Shown here: piece after piece, positions 27,229-36,484 of the stretch
How positions within the stretch are numbered: position 1 is the first letter of the stretch
How the letters are laid out: the number at the start of each line of letters is the position of its first letter
Assembly (NCBI GenBank): GCA_018066285.1
Contig: JAGHRS010000006.1
Coordinates: 62,001 to 126,000 of the forward strand
Origin: Candidatus Treponema caballi
GTDB taxonomy: Bacteria > Spirochaetota > Spirochaetia > Treponematales > Treponemataceae
DNA length: 64,000 nucleotides
Direction: 5' to 3'
Notes under the pieces: model-generated
Seen by the model: the letters and a program-made list of their open reading frames with translations, nothing else
The model's database searches: none
Told to the model about the DNA's origin: nothing
Program-made: the position numbers and the translations under genes

Positions 27229-29232
27229 TCAGGCAATTTTTTCATATAAGTCCTTGAGGACATCCTTGTATTTTTCCTCAATCTTAAAGCGGGAAATCTC
27301 CATCTTTATTGAAAGTTCTTCTCCAACCTTGAAGCTTTCACTCAGAAGACTGAAGTCGAAAATGCGCTCAAACGCACGGAATCCGTTATCAAGGGAAATC
27401 CTTTTACGTATTTCAGTATTGAACAGTTTCTGGATTTCCTCATTTTTAAGAAGTTCTGGATAAGATGTATATTTTATCTGTTTTTCATGTGCGTACTTTT
27501 CAACATTAGCTTTATCTGGAACTATAAGTGCAACAAGTCCTCTCTTATCCTGTCCCATAACAACAGATGTCTCTACGAAATCACTTTCATTAATCGCTCT
27601 TTCAATAGGAGCAGGTTCTACGTTTTCTCCACCAAACAGAACGATGGTATCTTTTGCCCTTCCTGTAATGCGGATTTCGCCATCATAGGTGAAAAGACCA
27701 AGATCTCCTGTATTGAGCCATCCATCCTTATCGATTACAGCTGCAGTAAGCTCAGGTTTCTTATAATAACCTTTCATTACCTGTTCGCTCTTAACCATAA
27801 TGAGGCCTTTCTGTCCTGGTGGAAGAGGATCCATTGATACGATTTTTCCGTGTTCTTCTTTTACTACGCGCATATCAACTGACGGGAATACGTTTCCAAC
27901 ACAGCCCGGGCGGCTTTTGTACATATCACGGACAGAAACGACCGGTGACGTTTCTGTCATTCCGTAGCCTTCAATCAGATTTATTTTGCATGCCCGGTAA
28001 AAGCGTTCAATATCCATTGGAAGAGAACCGCCGCCTGAAATGCCTGCACGGAAACGTCCGCCAAGTTTAGCACGGATTTTTTTGAAAACGAGCAGGTCAC
28101 CAAGAGCATACAGTGGCCACATGAGGCAGAACGGAATCAGAGCGATAAGGAAATCGAGTACTCTGGAACGCCACTTGAATCTGCAGACACAGCCAGTCAT
28201 CATATCGCGAAGGACGTTGTATTTTCTTCCGATTCCAACAAAGAAAGAGAACATGGCATAGGTAATGCCACCAGTCTTCTTCATTGCACCGAAAATGCCT
28301 TTTGCAACGCTTTCCCAAAGGCGCGGAACACCACACATGAACTGAGGCCGTACTTCTGCCATATCCTTGAGCATAATTTGTCCGATTGGCTTCGAATACG
28401 CTATGCCATCTTTAAATGTAAGGACTGCATACTGAATGAGGCGCTCAAAACTGTGCCATACAGGAAGAACAGAAAGCCACATGTCACCCGGATCTGCAGG
28501 TAAAATGTTAGGAATGCATTCAAGCTCTGAAATGATGTTGCGGTGAGAAAGTATGACACCTTTTGGTGTTCCCGTTGTTCCAGATGTAAAGATAAGCGTT
28601 GCAGTCTCATCAGGAGAAGTAAGCTCCATTTCGTACTCAATCTCAGCACGGATGTGAGGATTCTCCGAAAGAGCAGCATGTCCGTCTGCAATAAGTTTTT
28701 CAAAGAGAATCAGTTCTATTCCTGCTGCAGAAGCTTTTGTTACAGTCTGCTCTGAAATGACTGTTCCGTTTTTTTCAGTCGTATCAAAAAGAATAGCTTT
28801 CGTAAGTTTTGAAGGTCTGTCTTCTCTGTCAAGAATCTTTAACAACTGTGTCTCGTTTTCAAAAATGGAAACGCCACATTCTGAAAAATCAAGGATGTAA
28901 TTGATATCCTCACTCAGTGAATCACATCCACGTGGTACATCAGCTGCACCAAGCGACAGAATTGCAAGATCTGACCAAAGCCATTCCTTCCTGTTGTCTG
29001 AAATGATGCCGACATTATCTCCGCGTTTTACACCAATAGCACGCAAAGCTGCAGCTGTTGCAAGAACTTTTGCATACACTTCAGTGTACGTGTATTTTAC
29101 ATATTCTCCTTTTTCATTGCGTGACATCTGCAATGTGAAATGAGCATAATCGCGGGTTCTCTGTTTCATGAGCAGCGGAATATTATGCGGAATTGAGGTA
29201 TCAAATATAACATTCTTCTTTTTGGTTTTCAT
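27229..29232 (-). CDS. Long-chain acyl-CoA synthetase (AMP-forming), paralogue 1
   Basis: 667 residues with P-loop TSGTTGTPKGV at 216-226, the YGMTETSPV adenylation motif near 420 and GWLNTGDLG. It activates fatty acids to acyl-CoA. It is the first gene of the pair and has a strong promoter flanked by two identical operators, so fatty-acid or acyl-CoA responsive repression is plausible. A GGAGGG ribosome-binding site precedes the ATG. Confidence 0.92.
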   Translation of the reverse strand: MKTKKKNVIFDTSIPHNIPLLMKQRTRDYAHFTLQMSRNEKGEYVKYTYTEVYAKVLATAAALRAIGVKRGDNVGIISDNRKEWLWSDLAILSLGAADVPRGCDSLSEDINYILDFSECGVSIFENETQLLKILDREDRPSKLTKAILFDTTEKNGTVISEQTVTKASAAGIELILFEKLIADGHAALSENPHIRAEIEYEMELTSPDETATLIFTSGTTGTPKGVILSHRNIISELECIPNILPADPGDMWLSVLPVWHSFERLIQYAVLTFKDGIAYSKPIGQIMLKDMAEVRPQFMCGVPRLWESVAKGIFGAMKKTGGITYAMFSFFVGIGRKYNVLRDMMTGCVCRFKWRSRVLDFLIALIPFCLMWPLYALGDLLVFKKIRAKLGGRFRAGISGGGSLPMDIERFYRACKINLIEGYGMTETSPVVSVRDMYKSRPGCVGNVFPSVDMRVVKEEHGKIVSMDPLPPGQKGLIMVKSEQVMKGYYKKPELTAAVIDKDGWLNTGDLGLFTYDGEIRITGRAKDTIVLFGGENVEPAPIERAINESDFVETSVVMGQDKRGLVALIVPDKANVEKYAHEKQIKYTSYPELLKNEEIQKLFNTEIRKRISLDNGFRAFERIFDFSLLSESFKVGEELSIKMEISRFKIEEKYKDVLKDLYEKIA

Positions 29233-29252
29233 ATAATCCCTCCAAGTTAAAA

Positions 29253-29307
29253 TGACATTTTCTATGATTTTGTCATTCTTAATATGACAATATCACTCTT
29301 TTTGTCA
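29253..29307 (-). promoter_or_regulatory. Twin TGACA-N13-TGTCA operators around the acyl-CoA synthetase start site
   Basis: Two 23-bp inverted repeats with the same geometry lie at 29253-29275 and 29285-29307, 32 bp apart centre to centre (three helical turns). The midpoint between them, 29280, is the predicted transcription start. One covers the -35/-10 spacer and one lies just downstream of +1, a classic repressor layout. Confidence 0.6.
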
Positions 29308-29315
29308 TTTTGCAA
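29287..29315 (-). promoter_or_regulatory. Promoter of the acyl-CoA synthetase pair
   Basis: TTGCAA (-35) and TATTGT (-10) with 17-bp spacing, expected start at about 29280, leader about 48 nt. Confidence 0.6.
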
Positions 29316-29340
29316 GTCTTTTTTTCATTTTTCTTTCATG

Positions 29341-29369
29341 TTGAGAAAATAATCTGTTTGAGGTACAGT
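29341..29369 (+). promoter_or_regulatory. Promoter of thiI, predicted leaderless
   Basis: TTGAGA (-35) and TACAGT (-10) with 17-bp spacing. The -10 ends 7 nt before the thiI ATG, so +1 would fall at 29376, one base before the start codon. A GAGG lies upstream of the -10 and would not be in this transcript. Confidence 0.55.
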
Positions 29370-29376
29370 ATTTATT

Positions 29377-30627
29377 ATGGAAAACAATAAAGCACTTACC
29401 GTAACCTATCTTATCCAGCTTGGTGAACTCACCCTCAAGGGAAGCAATATAAAAGAGTTCGAGCGCCGTCTCGTACAGAATCTGCAGCTCTATCTTGAAG
29501 GCGTACATTCCCGTGTTACCCTCAAGAATGGACGCATGTATGTTGAATGCGCAGAAAACGCCTGTGAAGCTGTTGAGTTTTCACTGCGTCACCTTGTTGG
29601 TATTTCCGGATGGGCACGTTGCTATGTCTGTGAAAAAGAAATTGAAGATATAAAGAAGACCGTCATGAAGGTCGCTCAGATTGCCAAAGAAAAAGGAGCC
29701 CGCACTTTCAAGATTGATGCCCGCCGCACAGACAAATCTTTCCCCATGAACTCCTACGAAATCAGCTGTGAGGCAGCAGGTCCGGTCTTTGATGGTGGCA
29801 TCCTTACCGTAGACGTACATAATCCTGATGTCACCATTGGCGTTGAGCTTCGTGAACGCTGTTTTGTCTACGGCAATGTCGAGAAAGTCTGCCGCGGCCT
29901 TCCGGTCGGCACAAGCGGAAAGGGCCTTCTTCTGCTTTCAGGCGGCCTCGACTCACCAGTTGCAGGTTACCGTATGATGCGCCGTGGTATGAAAGTCGAG
30001 TGTGCATATTTCCACGCATATCCGTACACTTCAATGGAAGCACAGAAAAAAGTAGAAGACCTTGCAGAAAAGATTTCCCTTTATGGTGTTGAGACACATA
30101 TTAATATCGTACCGTTCACTGATGTTCAGATGCGCATAAAAGAAGTTGCGCGGACGCACGAACCGGTCAATGGCATTGCAGCAGAAGCTTACAGTACGCT
30201 TCTGCTCCGCATGTGCATGATGAAGACGGCAAACCTCATCGCCAGGCACATCAAATGTCAGTGTCTGATTACCGGTGAAAGTCTTGGTCAGGTTGCAAGC
30301 CAGACTGTTGAGAACATGGAAGTTACAGAAAGCTGCTGCGACCTTCCGCTTTTACGTCCGCTCGTCGGCATGGATAAGGAAGAAATCGTCGACATCGCAA
30401 AGGAAATTGACACCTATGAGACATCAATCCTTCCTTATGAAGACTGTTGCGTCCTCTTCTCTCCAAAGCATCCCGTGCTTAGAGCGCGCGTTGAGGATGC
30501 CATGGAACTGTACAACGCGCTTGATTGCGACGCAATGATTCATGAAGCGTACGAAAAGCGTGAGATCAAGATGTTCAACGCAAGAAACTATGTATGGGAT
30601 CACTACGGAACCAAGGATAAACAGTAA
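29377..30627 (+). CDS. thiI: tRNA 4-thiouridine synthetase ThiI (no rhodanese domain)
   Basis: 416 residues: ferredoxin-like and THUMP domains (about 1-165) and a PP-loop ATPase with SGGLDSP at 188-194. ThiI adenylates U8 of tRNA for sulfur transfer and in some species also feeds thiamine synthesis. The protein ends after the PP-loop domain, so the C-terminal rhodanese domain of the enterobacterial enzyme is absent, as in many other bacteria. First gene of a thiI-UDG-priA operon. Confidence 0.93.
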   Translation: MENNKALTVTYLIQLGELTLKGSNIKEFERRLVQNLQLYLEGVHSRVTLKNGRMYVECAENACEAVEFSLRHLVGISGWARCYVCEKEIEDIKKTVMKVAQIAKEKGARTFKIDARRTDKSFPMNSYEISCEAAGPVFDGGILTVDVHNPDVTIGVELRERCFVYGNVEKVCRGLPVGTSGKGLLLLSGGLDSPVAGYRMMRRGMKVECAYFHAYPYTSMEAQKKVEDLAEKISLYGVETHINIVPFTDVQMRIKEVARTHEPVNGIAAEAYSTLLLRMCMMKTANLIARHIKCQCLITGESLGQVASQTVENMEVTESCCDLPLLRPLVGMDKEEIVDIAKEIDTYETSILPYEDCCVLFSPKHPVLRARVEDAMELYNALDCDAMIHEAYEKREIKMFNARNYVWDHYGTKDKQ

Positions 30628-30636
30628 GGAGTGCTG

Positions 30637-31422
30637 ATGGCGGATTCTATCGATTACAATGCACTGGCTTCTCTTGTTTCGCTTTCGGAAGCGTACGTCA
30701 CGGGTCTTCCGGAAAAGCCGTGCGCTGTTGCACCCCGTGAAGTGCCGTCTCAGATTCCTGCCGCAGCTCAAACTTCCGCCACTCAGGAAAGCGCCGCTGC
30801 TCAAGACTCAGCTCCTGTACAGGAAGAACAACGCGCGCCGCTTGATGCGGTTGCAGCGAAAATCTCTTCCTGCACTAGATGCGGCCTCTGTAACGGACGC
30901 ACAAACACCGTTCCCGGCATGGGTCCGGCGCATCCCGTCGTCATGGTCATTGGCGAGGGTCCGGGACATGATGAAGATATGCAGGGACTTCCTTTTGTCG
31001 GTGCAGCAGGTCAGCTTCTAGACAAAATGCTTGCAGCAATCAAACTGTCCCGGGAAACAAACTGCTTCATAGCGAATATCGTCAAATGCCGGCCGCCGAA
31101 CAACCGCGACCCGCTTCCAGAAGAAGCAGCAGCCTGCCGCTCGTTCCTTGATGCTCAGATTTCCACACTCAAACCAAAGATGATTCTTCTTGTCGGCCGT
31201 ATCGCACTGCAGAACCTGCTCGACACAAAAATAGGCATAACACGCATTCACGGCCAGTTCTTTGAATATAATGGCATTCCTGTCATGCCTACCTATCATC
31301 CTTCAGCCCTTCTCCGCGCTCCGGAACTGAAACGCGACGCCTGGAATGACCTTAAGGGATTCAGGGCAAAACTTGAAGAGATCACCGGCGAATCTTTCAC
31401 CGTTCCAACAGGCGGTAACTGA
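30637..31422 (+). CDS. Family-4 uracil-DNA glycosylase (4Fe-4S)
   Basis: 261 residues from the ATG at 30637; AAGGAG five bases upstream supports it over the GTG at 30631. Residues about 20-65 are an Ala/Gln/Ser-rich linker. The catalytic domain begins with CTRCGLC (Fe-S ligands), then [33 protein letters not shown] and HPSALLR. The enzyme removes uracil from DNA to start base-excision repair. Confidence 0.93.
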   Translation: MADSIDYNALASLVSLSEAYVTGLPEKPCAVAPREVPSQIPAAAQTSATQESAAAQDSAPVQEEQRAPLDAVAAKISSCTRCGLCNGRTNTVPGMGPAHPVVMVIGEGPGHDEDMQGLPFVGAAGQLLDKMLAAIKLSRETNCFIANIVKCRPPNNRDPLPEEAAACRSFLDAQISTLKPKMILLVGRIALQNLLDTKIGITRIHGQFFEYNGIPVMPTYHPSALLRAPELKRDAWNDLKGFRAKLEEITGESFTVPTGGN

Positions 31423-31424
31423 TT

Positions 31425-33458
31425 GTGTACGTCGAGACAGTACTGAACGTTCCCGTTCCAGGCACATTCACCTACTATTCTGACTCTCAGGACGTAACGT
31501 GCGGCATGCGTGTCGAAGTTCCTTTTGGAAGACGTAAGATGACTGCGTTCGTAATCGCTGTTTCCGATACGCTTTCAGAAGCGCAGGCGGCCATCTGTCC
31601 AGCTGATAAAATCAAGCCGATTTACCGCATCATTGATAAGGAGCCTGTCTTCACGGAAGAACTTGTTGAGCTTTCATCATGGGTTTCCCGCTATTACCTC
31701 TGCACACAGGGCGAAGCGCTTTCATCCATGATTCCTTCCGGCCGCCGCGGAACAGATGCAGGGCAGTCTTTTTTTGAAGATGACGAAACTTCGTACACTA
31801 AACACACGCTTTCTGATGAGCAGGAAATGGCCATAAACGAGATTCTTTCTGATAATCAGCTCTCCGAAACTTCTGGAAGCAGTACAGGAAACAATAAGTT
31901 TCATTACCTGTACGGTCAGACAGGTTCAGGCAAGACAGAAGTTTTTCTTGGAGCGGCTGAGCGTGTGCTTGCTCAGGGAAAGGGTGTCATCTACCTTGTA
32001 CCAGAAATCGGCCTTACACAGCAGGTCATTGATGCCGTAAAAGGACGGTTCGGCCCGACAGCGGCTGTCCTTCACTCCGGCTTGACCGGCAGCCAGCGTC
32101 TTACCGAATGGAAACGGATCATGAACAGGGAAGCCCGTGTTGTCATTGGTGCCAGAAGTGCCGTTTTCGCGCCTGTTCCTGACCTTGGGCTTATCATCAT
32201 CGACGAAGAACACGACAGTTCCTATAAGTCAGGGAACACACCTCGCTACCATGCGCGGCAGGTTGCAATGCACCGGGTGTCACGCCTTTCCATTCCGCTT
32301 ATCATGGGAAGCGCCACGCCATCAGTGGAAGCATGGCATCTTATGGACACAGGAGCCATCAAGAAGCATACGCTCACAAAACGTCTTGCTGGTGGTGCAA
32401 TGCCTGAAATAAGCGTACTAGACCTTTCCCATGAAGAGATGAGCGGCTGCATTTCAGAACGTCTTACCGATGAAATACGGAGCACGCTTGCTGAAAAGCG
32501 GCAGGTCATCCTCTTTTTGAACCGCCGCGGGTTCACGCACTTTTTCAGGTGCCGTACCTGCGGATACGAACTTAAGTGCAAAAACTGCTCTGTCGCACTC
32601 ACTTATCACAAGAATGAAGGCCGGCTCCGCTGTCATTACTGCGGATATTCTGTTTCCGTTCCTTCAGAGTGCCCTGAGTGCGGCTCGTTTGATGTCGGCT
32701 ATGCTGGTTTTGGCACCGAGTTTATAGAAGACGAAGTACGCGCAAAGTTCCCGCTTGCAAAAGTTGACCGCATAGACACTGACGTTCTTGAAAAAAAAGG
32801 AGAACTTCAGAAAAAGATTGCCGCTTTCAAAAAGGGAGAGACAGACATCCTTCTTGGAACGCAGATGGTAGCAAAAGGCCTGAACTTCCCCAATCTGAAA
32901 CTTGTCGGCGTCATTCTGGCGGATACGGGGCTGCATCTTCCTGACTTCAGGGCTTCTGAACGAACTTTCTCACTGCTTGTACAGGTTGCAGGGCGCGCCG
33001 GAAGATTCTTCCCTGACGGAAAGGTCATTGTGCAGAGTTACTGCCCGGAACGGCCTGCAATTTCACTTGCGTGCAGAAATGACATGAACGCCTTTTACGC
33101 ACAGGAACTTCAGGAACGGCAGATTATCGGGTTCCCGCCTTTCGCGCGCCTTCTGCGTCTTGTCTTCCGCTCTGCAGATAAGCAGAAAGCCGAAGACACT
33201 TCTTCAAGTGCTGCAGACATTCTTGAAAAACTTGAACGTCAGATGGCTTCACAAAGGAAAGATGGTTCTCAGATAGAAATTCTCGGCCCTGCGGAATGCC
33301 CGCTTTCAATGATTGCAGCCAATTACCGCCAGCAGCTTCTTCTGCGCTCTTCTTCAGTTTCTCCCATGCAGCAGCTTGTCTCCCGTTTCATCACTGAGTA
33401 CAAGACGCCATCCGGAGTCTACTGCGAAATTGATGTTGATCCAATCACCATTCTATAA
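31425..33458 (+). CDS. priA: Primosomal replication-restart helicase PriA
   Basis: 677 residues from a GTG start. An N-terminal DNA-binding domain, helicase P-loop GQTGSGKT (164-171), DEEH box, and a zinc-binding module with CRTCGYELKCKNC and CHYC ... CPEC are all present. PriA reloads the replisome at stalled forks. The start is 2 bp after the UDG stop and has only a weak ribosome-binding site, suggesting coupling. Confidence 0.95.
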   Translation: MYVETVLNVPVPGTFTYYSDSQDVTCGMRVEVPFGRRKMTAFVIAVSDTLSEAQAAICPADKIKPIYRIIDKEPVFTEELVELSSWVSRYYLCTQGEALSSMIPSGRRGTDAGQSFFEDDETSYTKHTLSDEQEMAINEILSDNQLSETSGSSTGNNKFHYLYGQTGSGKTEVFLGAAERVLAQGKGVIYLVPEIGLTQQVIDAVKGRFGPTAAVLHSGLTGSQRLTEWKRIMNREARVVIGARSAVFAPVPDLGLIIIDEEHDSSYKSGNTPRYHARQVAMHRVSRLSIPLIMGSATPSVEAWHLMDTGAIKKHTLTKRLAGGAMPEISVLDLSHEEMSGCISERLTDEIRSTLAEKRQVILFLNRRGFTHFFRCRTCGYELKCKNCSVALTYHKNEGRLRCHYCGYSVSVPSECPECGSFDVGYAGFGTEFIEDEVRAKFPLAKVDRIDTDVLEKKGELQKKIAAFKKGETDILLGTQMVAKGLNFPNLKLVGVILADTGLHLPDFRASERTFSLLVQVAGRAGRFFPDGKVIVQSYCPERPAISLACRNDMNAFYAQELQERQIIGFPPFARLLRLVFRSADKQKAEDTSSSAADILEKLERQMASQRKDGSQIEILGPAECPLSMIAANYRQQLLLRSSSVSPMQQLVSRFITEYKTPSGVYCEIDVDPITIL

Positions 33459-33476
33459 AAAAAGAATGAAAAGGTT

Positions 33477-33505
33477 TTGCAAAAAGATTAAACTTGTAGT
33501 ATAAT
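33477..33505 (+). promoter_or_regulatory. Strong promoter before a short leader ORF
   Basis: TTGCAA (-35) and a perfect TATAAT (-10) with 17-bp spacing. The expected +1 is at 33512, two bases before the ATG of the leader ORF. Confidence 0.65.
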
Positions 33506-33512
33506 GATATGA

Positions 33513-33546
33513 TATGCGGAAAATGGCGCATTATAAAATCCGCATA
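33513..33546 (+). other. Leader RNA hairpin
   Basis: TATGCGGA (33513-33520) and TCCGCATA (33539-33546) form a perfect 8-bp stem at the very 5' end of the predicted transcript. A competing 5-bp pairing ATGCG / CGCAT is possible inside it. No T-run follows, so it is not an intrinsic terminator. Confidence 0.4.
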
Positions 33547-33552
33547 AAATAG
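33514..33552 (+). CDS. Possible 12-residue leader peptide
   Basis: ATG ... TAG encodes MRKMAHYKIRIK, with five Lys/Arg residues. It starts about 2 nt after the predicted transcription start and ends one base before the ATG of the 166-residue membrane protein (TAG-T-ATG). That downstream ATG has no Shine-Dalgarno, so translation would depend on coupling. Such a short frame can also occur by chance. Confidence 0.35.
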   Translation: MRKMAHYKIRIK

Positions 33553-33553
33553 T

Positions 33554-34054
33554 ATGGCTAAATACAGCAATTGGGTAAAAAAAGCAGAAGTACCTGACAT
33601 CGTAAACTATTATGCATTTTCAGGTAATAAAAAGAAAAAGGAAATCTTAAACCTCCTTTTCTGTTTATTCATGTTCTTTGTGCATATTGTTTCAGGATTG
33701 ATTAATCCTCCTTCGTCTCACTCTTTTCTTGTTTTTTATCCATATGCTTTTATATTTCTGCCATTTGCGTTTCTTTTATATGCTTCTGTCAGACTTTTCG
33801 TACTGCCTGAAACCATTACAAAGAAACAATGGGATAAGAGTCTCGGAAGTCTGAAGCATTCTGATATCGGATTAATCATCGTATCCGGAATCTGTGTGGT
33901 ATGTGAAATTGTTTTCATCTCCACGCATATTTCAGATTTGAAGGATTCTGCATCCATGACAGTTGAGTTACTTTTCTGCGGTTTGCAGATAGTCCTTCTG
34001 TCATCATCCGTCCTGTACGGATTCTTTTATGATAAAAATTTCTCGGGGAAATAG
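33554..34054 (+). CDS. Hypothetical four-helix membrane protein
   Basis: 166 residues with four membrane segments (about 31-48, 58-82, 101-121, 134-155) separated by short charged loops; the N-terminus (about 1-30) is basic and cytoplasmic by the positive-inside rule. I do not recognise a family. Its only translation signal seems to be coupling to the leader ORF one base upstream. It lies 64 bp before oppA but has its own promoter. Confidence 0.6.
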   Translation: MAKYSNWVKKAEVPDIVNYYAFSGNKKKKEILNLLFCLFMFFVHIVSGLINPPSSHSFLVFYPYAFIFLPFAFLLYASVRLFVLPETITKKQWDKSLGSLKHSDIGLIIVSGICVVCEIVFISTHISDLKDSASMTVELLFCGLQIVLLSSSVLYGFFYDKNFSGK

Positions 34055-34074
34055 TCCAGGGATTTTTTATAAAA

Positions 34075-34091
34075 GTAACTTGTCAAGTTAC
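34075..34091 (+). promoter_or_regulatory. Perfect 17-bp palindrome before oppA (candidate operator)
   Basis: GTAACTTG-T-CAAGTTAC lies just after a possible -10 (TATAAA, 34068-34073) and 27 bp before the oppA start codon. No T-run follows, so a protein-binding site is more likely than a terminator. Confidence 0.45.
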
Positions 34092-34118
34092 AAAAGTTTT
34101 TTAAGGAGGAATTACCAG

Positions 34119-36365
34119 ATGAAAAAGGTAATGACAATTGCATTACTCGTTCTTCTTACTTTCATGATGGTCTCATGTGGTGGCAAGAAAGAGGCAGCAT
34201 CAACTGCAAAAGCAACAGAAAACAATGACATCATCGTTATTGCTAACGACGCAATGAGCGAAAAATTCAGTCCATTCTTCGTTGAATCAGTTCCTGATCA
34301 GAACATCGTAGATTCAACCCAGATCATGCTTCTGTATACAAACCGTAATGGTTCTTTTGTATATAACGGAATTGAAGGCGAAACAGTATCATATAATAAC
34401 ACAGCATATACATATACCGGTCCTGCTAATCTCGTTGTTACAGAAAATGCTGATGGAACAGTATTCTATGACTATACAATCAGACAGGATCTGAAGTGCG
34501 CAGATGGAATTGCACTTACAGCAGATGATGTCATCTTCTCATTCTATGTATTCAGCGATCCAACATATGATGGAGCAGCATCTATTTATTCACTTCCAAT
34601 CAAAGGTATGGAAGAATACAGAAGCGGAATGGAATCTCTGTTCAACCTTCTCGCTGCTGCTGGCCGCGACAATACTGACTTCTCAAAGTGGAATGAAGCA
34701 ACTCAGAATGCATTCTGGGCTGACGTAGACCAGGCTGGTGAGAAGTTTGTTCTGGATATCGTCCAGTATTGTATCGATGCAGGTTATGGTACATCAGACC
34801 AGCCTCTCGGAACAGTAATGGCAAACTGGGGATTCCCTGCAGAAGACAGCGCAACAGCAGCTGACATCTTCAAGATGATTGTTGAGGCTTATGATGGCGA
34901 CCTCGTCACAATGAGCTCAACTGAAATGGCTTACACAAGCCTTCAGGGTTTCATGAACAACTACTCAGCATATACAAAGGGTATCAAGACTGGTGCTTCT
35001 GCTGACTCAATCAGCGGTATCCAGAAGACTGGCGACTACTCAGTACGCATTATCCTTACAGAAGTAAATGCTCCTGCAGATGGTCTCATGGACATTCAGA
35101 TTGCACCACTCCACTGGTACGGTGATCCGACAAAGTATGACTACAACGCAAACAAGTTCGGATTTGACAAGGGAGACCTTTCAATAGTCCGTGCAAAGAC
35201 CACAACTCCAATGGGAGCAGGTCCATACAAGTACGTAAAGTACGAAAACAAGACTGTATACCTTGAAGCAAACCCTTACTACTATAAGGGCGAGCCAAAG
35301 ACTAAGTACATTCAGTGGAAGGAAACAGGAGAGACTGATAAGGTTCCTGGTGTTCTCCAGGGAACAATCGACCTCAGCGATCCTTCAGTTTCAAAGGCAA
35401 AGCTTGAGCAGATTGCTACTTACAACTCAAATGGCCAGCTCAAGGGTGACAAACTCGCAATCGACCTCGTTGACTACAACGGATACGGTTACATCGGTAT
35501 CAACGCTGTAAACGTTTCTGTCGGTGGCGACCGTGCTTCAGAAGCATCAAAGAACCTCAGAAAGGCTATTGCAACAGTTCTCTGCGTATATCGCGACATT
35601 GCAATTGACTCATACTATGGTAACGCAGCTTCTGTCATCAACTATCCTATCTCTAACTGTTCATGGGCAGCTCCTCAGAAGTCAGATGCAGGCTACAAGG
35701 TAGCTTTCTCTACTGACATCAACGGTAACCCAATCTACACTTCAGATATGACAGATGATCAGAAGTACGAAGCTGCTCTTAAAGCTTCTCTTGAATACTT
35801 CAAGGCTGCCGGTTACACAGTAGAAAACGGAAAGCTTACTGCAGCTCCTGCAGGTGCAAAGCTTTCTTACAACCTGATGATTGGTGGTGACGGACAGGGT
35901 GATCACCCATCATTCGGTATCGTTACAGAAGCACACAACGCTCTTGCTAAGATTGGTTTCAACCTCCAGATTGAAGACCTTGTTGATACATCAAAGCTTT
36001 GGGATGCAATTGAAGCAGAAACTCATGAGCTGTGGTGCGCTGCATGGTCTGCAACACTTGATCCTGATATGTTCCAGATTTACCACACAGACGGTGGTTC
36101 TTCCGGACATTATGGTATTAAGCAGGCAGAACTTGATGCCCTTGTCATGGACGGCCGTTCAAGTACAAACCAGGCATACCGCAAGGCTGTTTATAAGGAA
36201 GCTCTCGATTACATCGTAGACTTCGCTGTTGAAGTACCTATCTATCAGAGACAGGAAGGACATCTGTACAGTGCAGAACGCATTGATTTGAACTCTATTC
36301 CTGCTGATACAACAACATATTACAGCTTCATGAACGAACTTCAGAATCTTCAGCTCAAGAAGTAA
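34119..36365 (+). CDS. oppA: Oligopeptide-binding lipoprotein OppA, enlarged
   Basis: 748 residues from the ATG at 34119, preceded by AAGGAGG. The signal peptide ends in a lipobox (MMVSC, Cys at about 20), so the protein is lipid-anchored. It is an SBP family-5 protein (VTENADGTVFYDYTIRQDLKCADG, then GAGPYKYVKYENKTV). It is clearly longer than typical OppA (about 540-600 residues), mainly through an extra segment at about 170-320. It captures peptides for OppBCDF. Codon use is strongly biased, as in highly expressed genes. Confidence 0.92.
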   Translation: MKKVMTIALLVLLTFMMVSCGGKKEAASTAKATENNDIIVIANDAMSEKFSPFFVESVPDQNIVDSTQIMLLYTNRNGSFVYNGIEGETVSYNNTAYTYTGPANLVVTENADGTVFYDYTIRQDLKCADGIALTADDVIFSFYVFSDPTYDGAASIYSLPIKGMEEYRSGMESLFNLLAAAGRDNTDFSKWNEATQNAFWADVDQAGEKFVLDIVQYCIDAGYGTSDQPLGTVMANWGFPAEDSATAADIFKMIVEAYDGDLVTMSSTEMAYTSLQGFMNNYSAYTKGIKTGASADSISGIQKTGDYSVRIILTEVNAPADGLMDIQIAPLHWYGDPTKYDYNANKFGFDKGDLSIVRAKTTTPMGAGPYKYVKYENKTVYLEANPYYYKGEPKTKYIQWKETGETDKVPGVLQGTIDLSDPSVSKAKLEQIATYNSNGQLKGDKLAIDLVDYNGYGYIGINAVNVSVGGDRASEASKNLRKAIATVLCVYRDIAIDSYYGNAASVINYPISNCSWAAPQKSDAGYKVAFSTDINGNPIYTSDMTDDQKYEAALKASLEYFKAAGYTVENGKLTAAPAGAKLSYNLMIGGDGQGDHPSFGIVTEAHNALAKIGFNLQIEDLVDTSKLWDAIEAETHELWCAAWSATLDPDMFQIYHTDGGSSGHYGIKQAELDALVMDGRSSTNQAYRKAVYKEALDYIVDFAVEVPIYQRQEGHLYSAERIDLNSIPADTTTYYSFMNELQNLQLKK

Positions 36366-36367
36366 TT

Positions 36368-36396
36368 GAAAACAGGGGCCGAAAGGCCCCTTGTTT
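36368..36396 (+). terminator. Hairpin between oppA and oppB (partial terminator)
   Basis: GGGGCC-GAAA-GGCCCC with flanking AACA/TTGTT extends the stem and is followed by a short T-rich tail. It would let oppA mRNA accumulate above that of the permease genes. The rest of the 119-bp gap (to 36484) holds a 7-bp ATGGAAA / TTTCCAT dyad (36412-36444) but no clear promoter. Confidence 0.65.
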
Positions 36397-36484
36397 CCTG
36401 CTTGAAAAATAATGGAAAGTTACTTGAATAAAGTGGTTTTCCATGATTTTTTAATCAAGAATAAATTAAAGGATTTACAAAATA

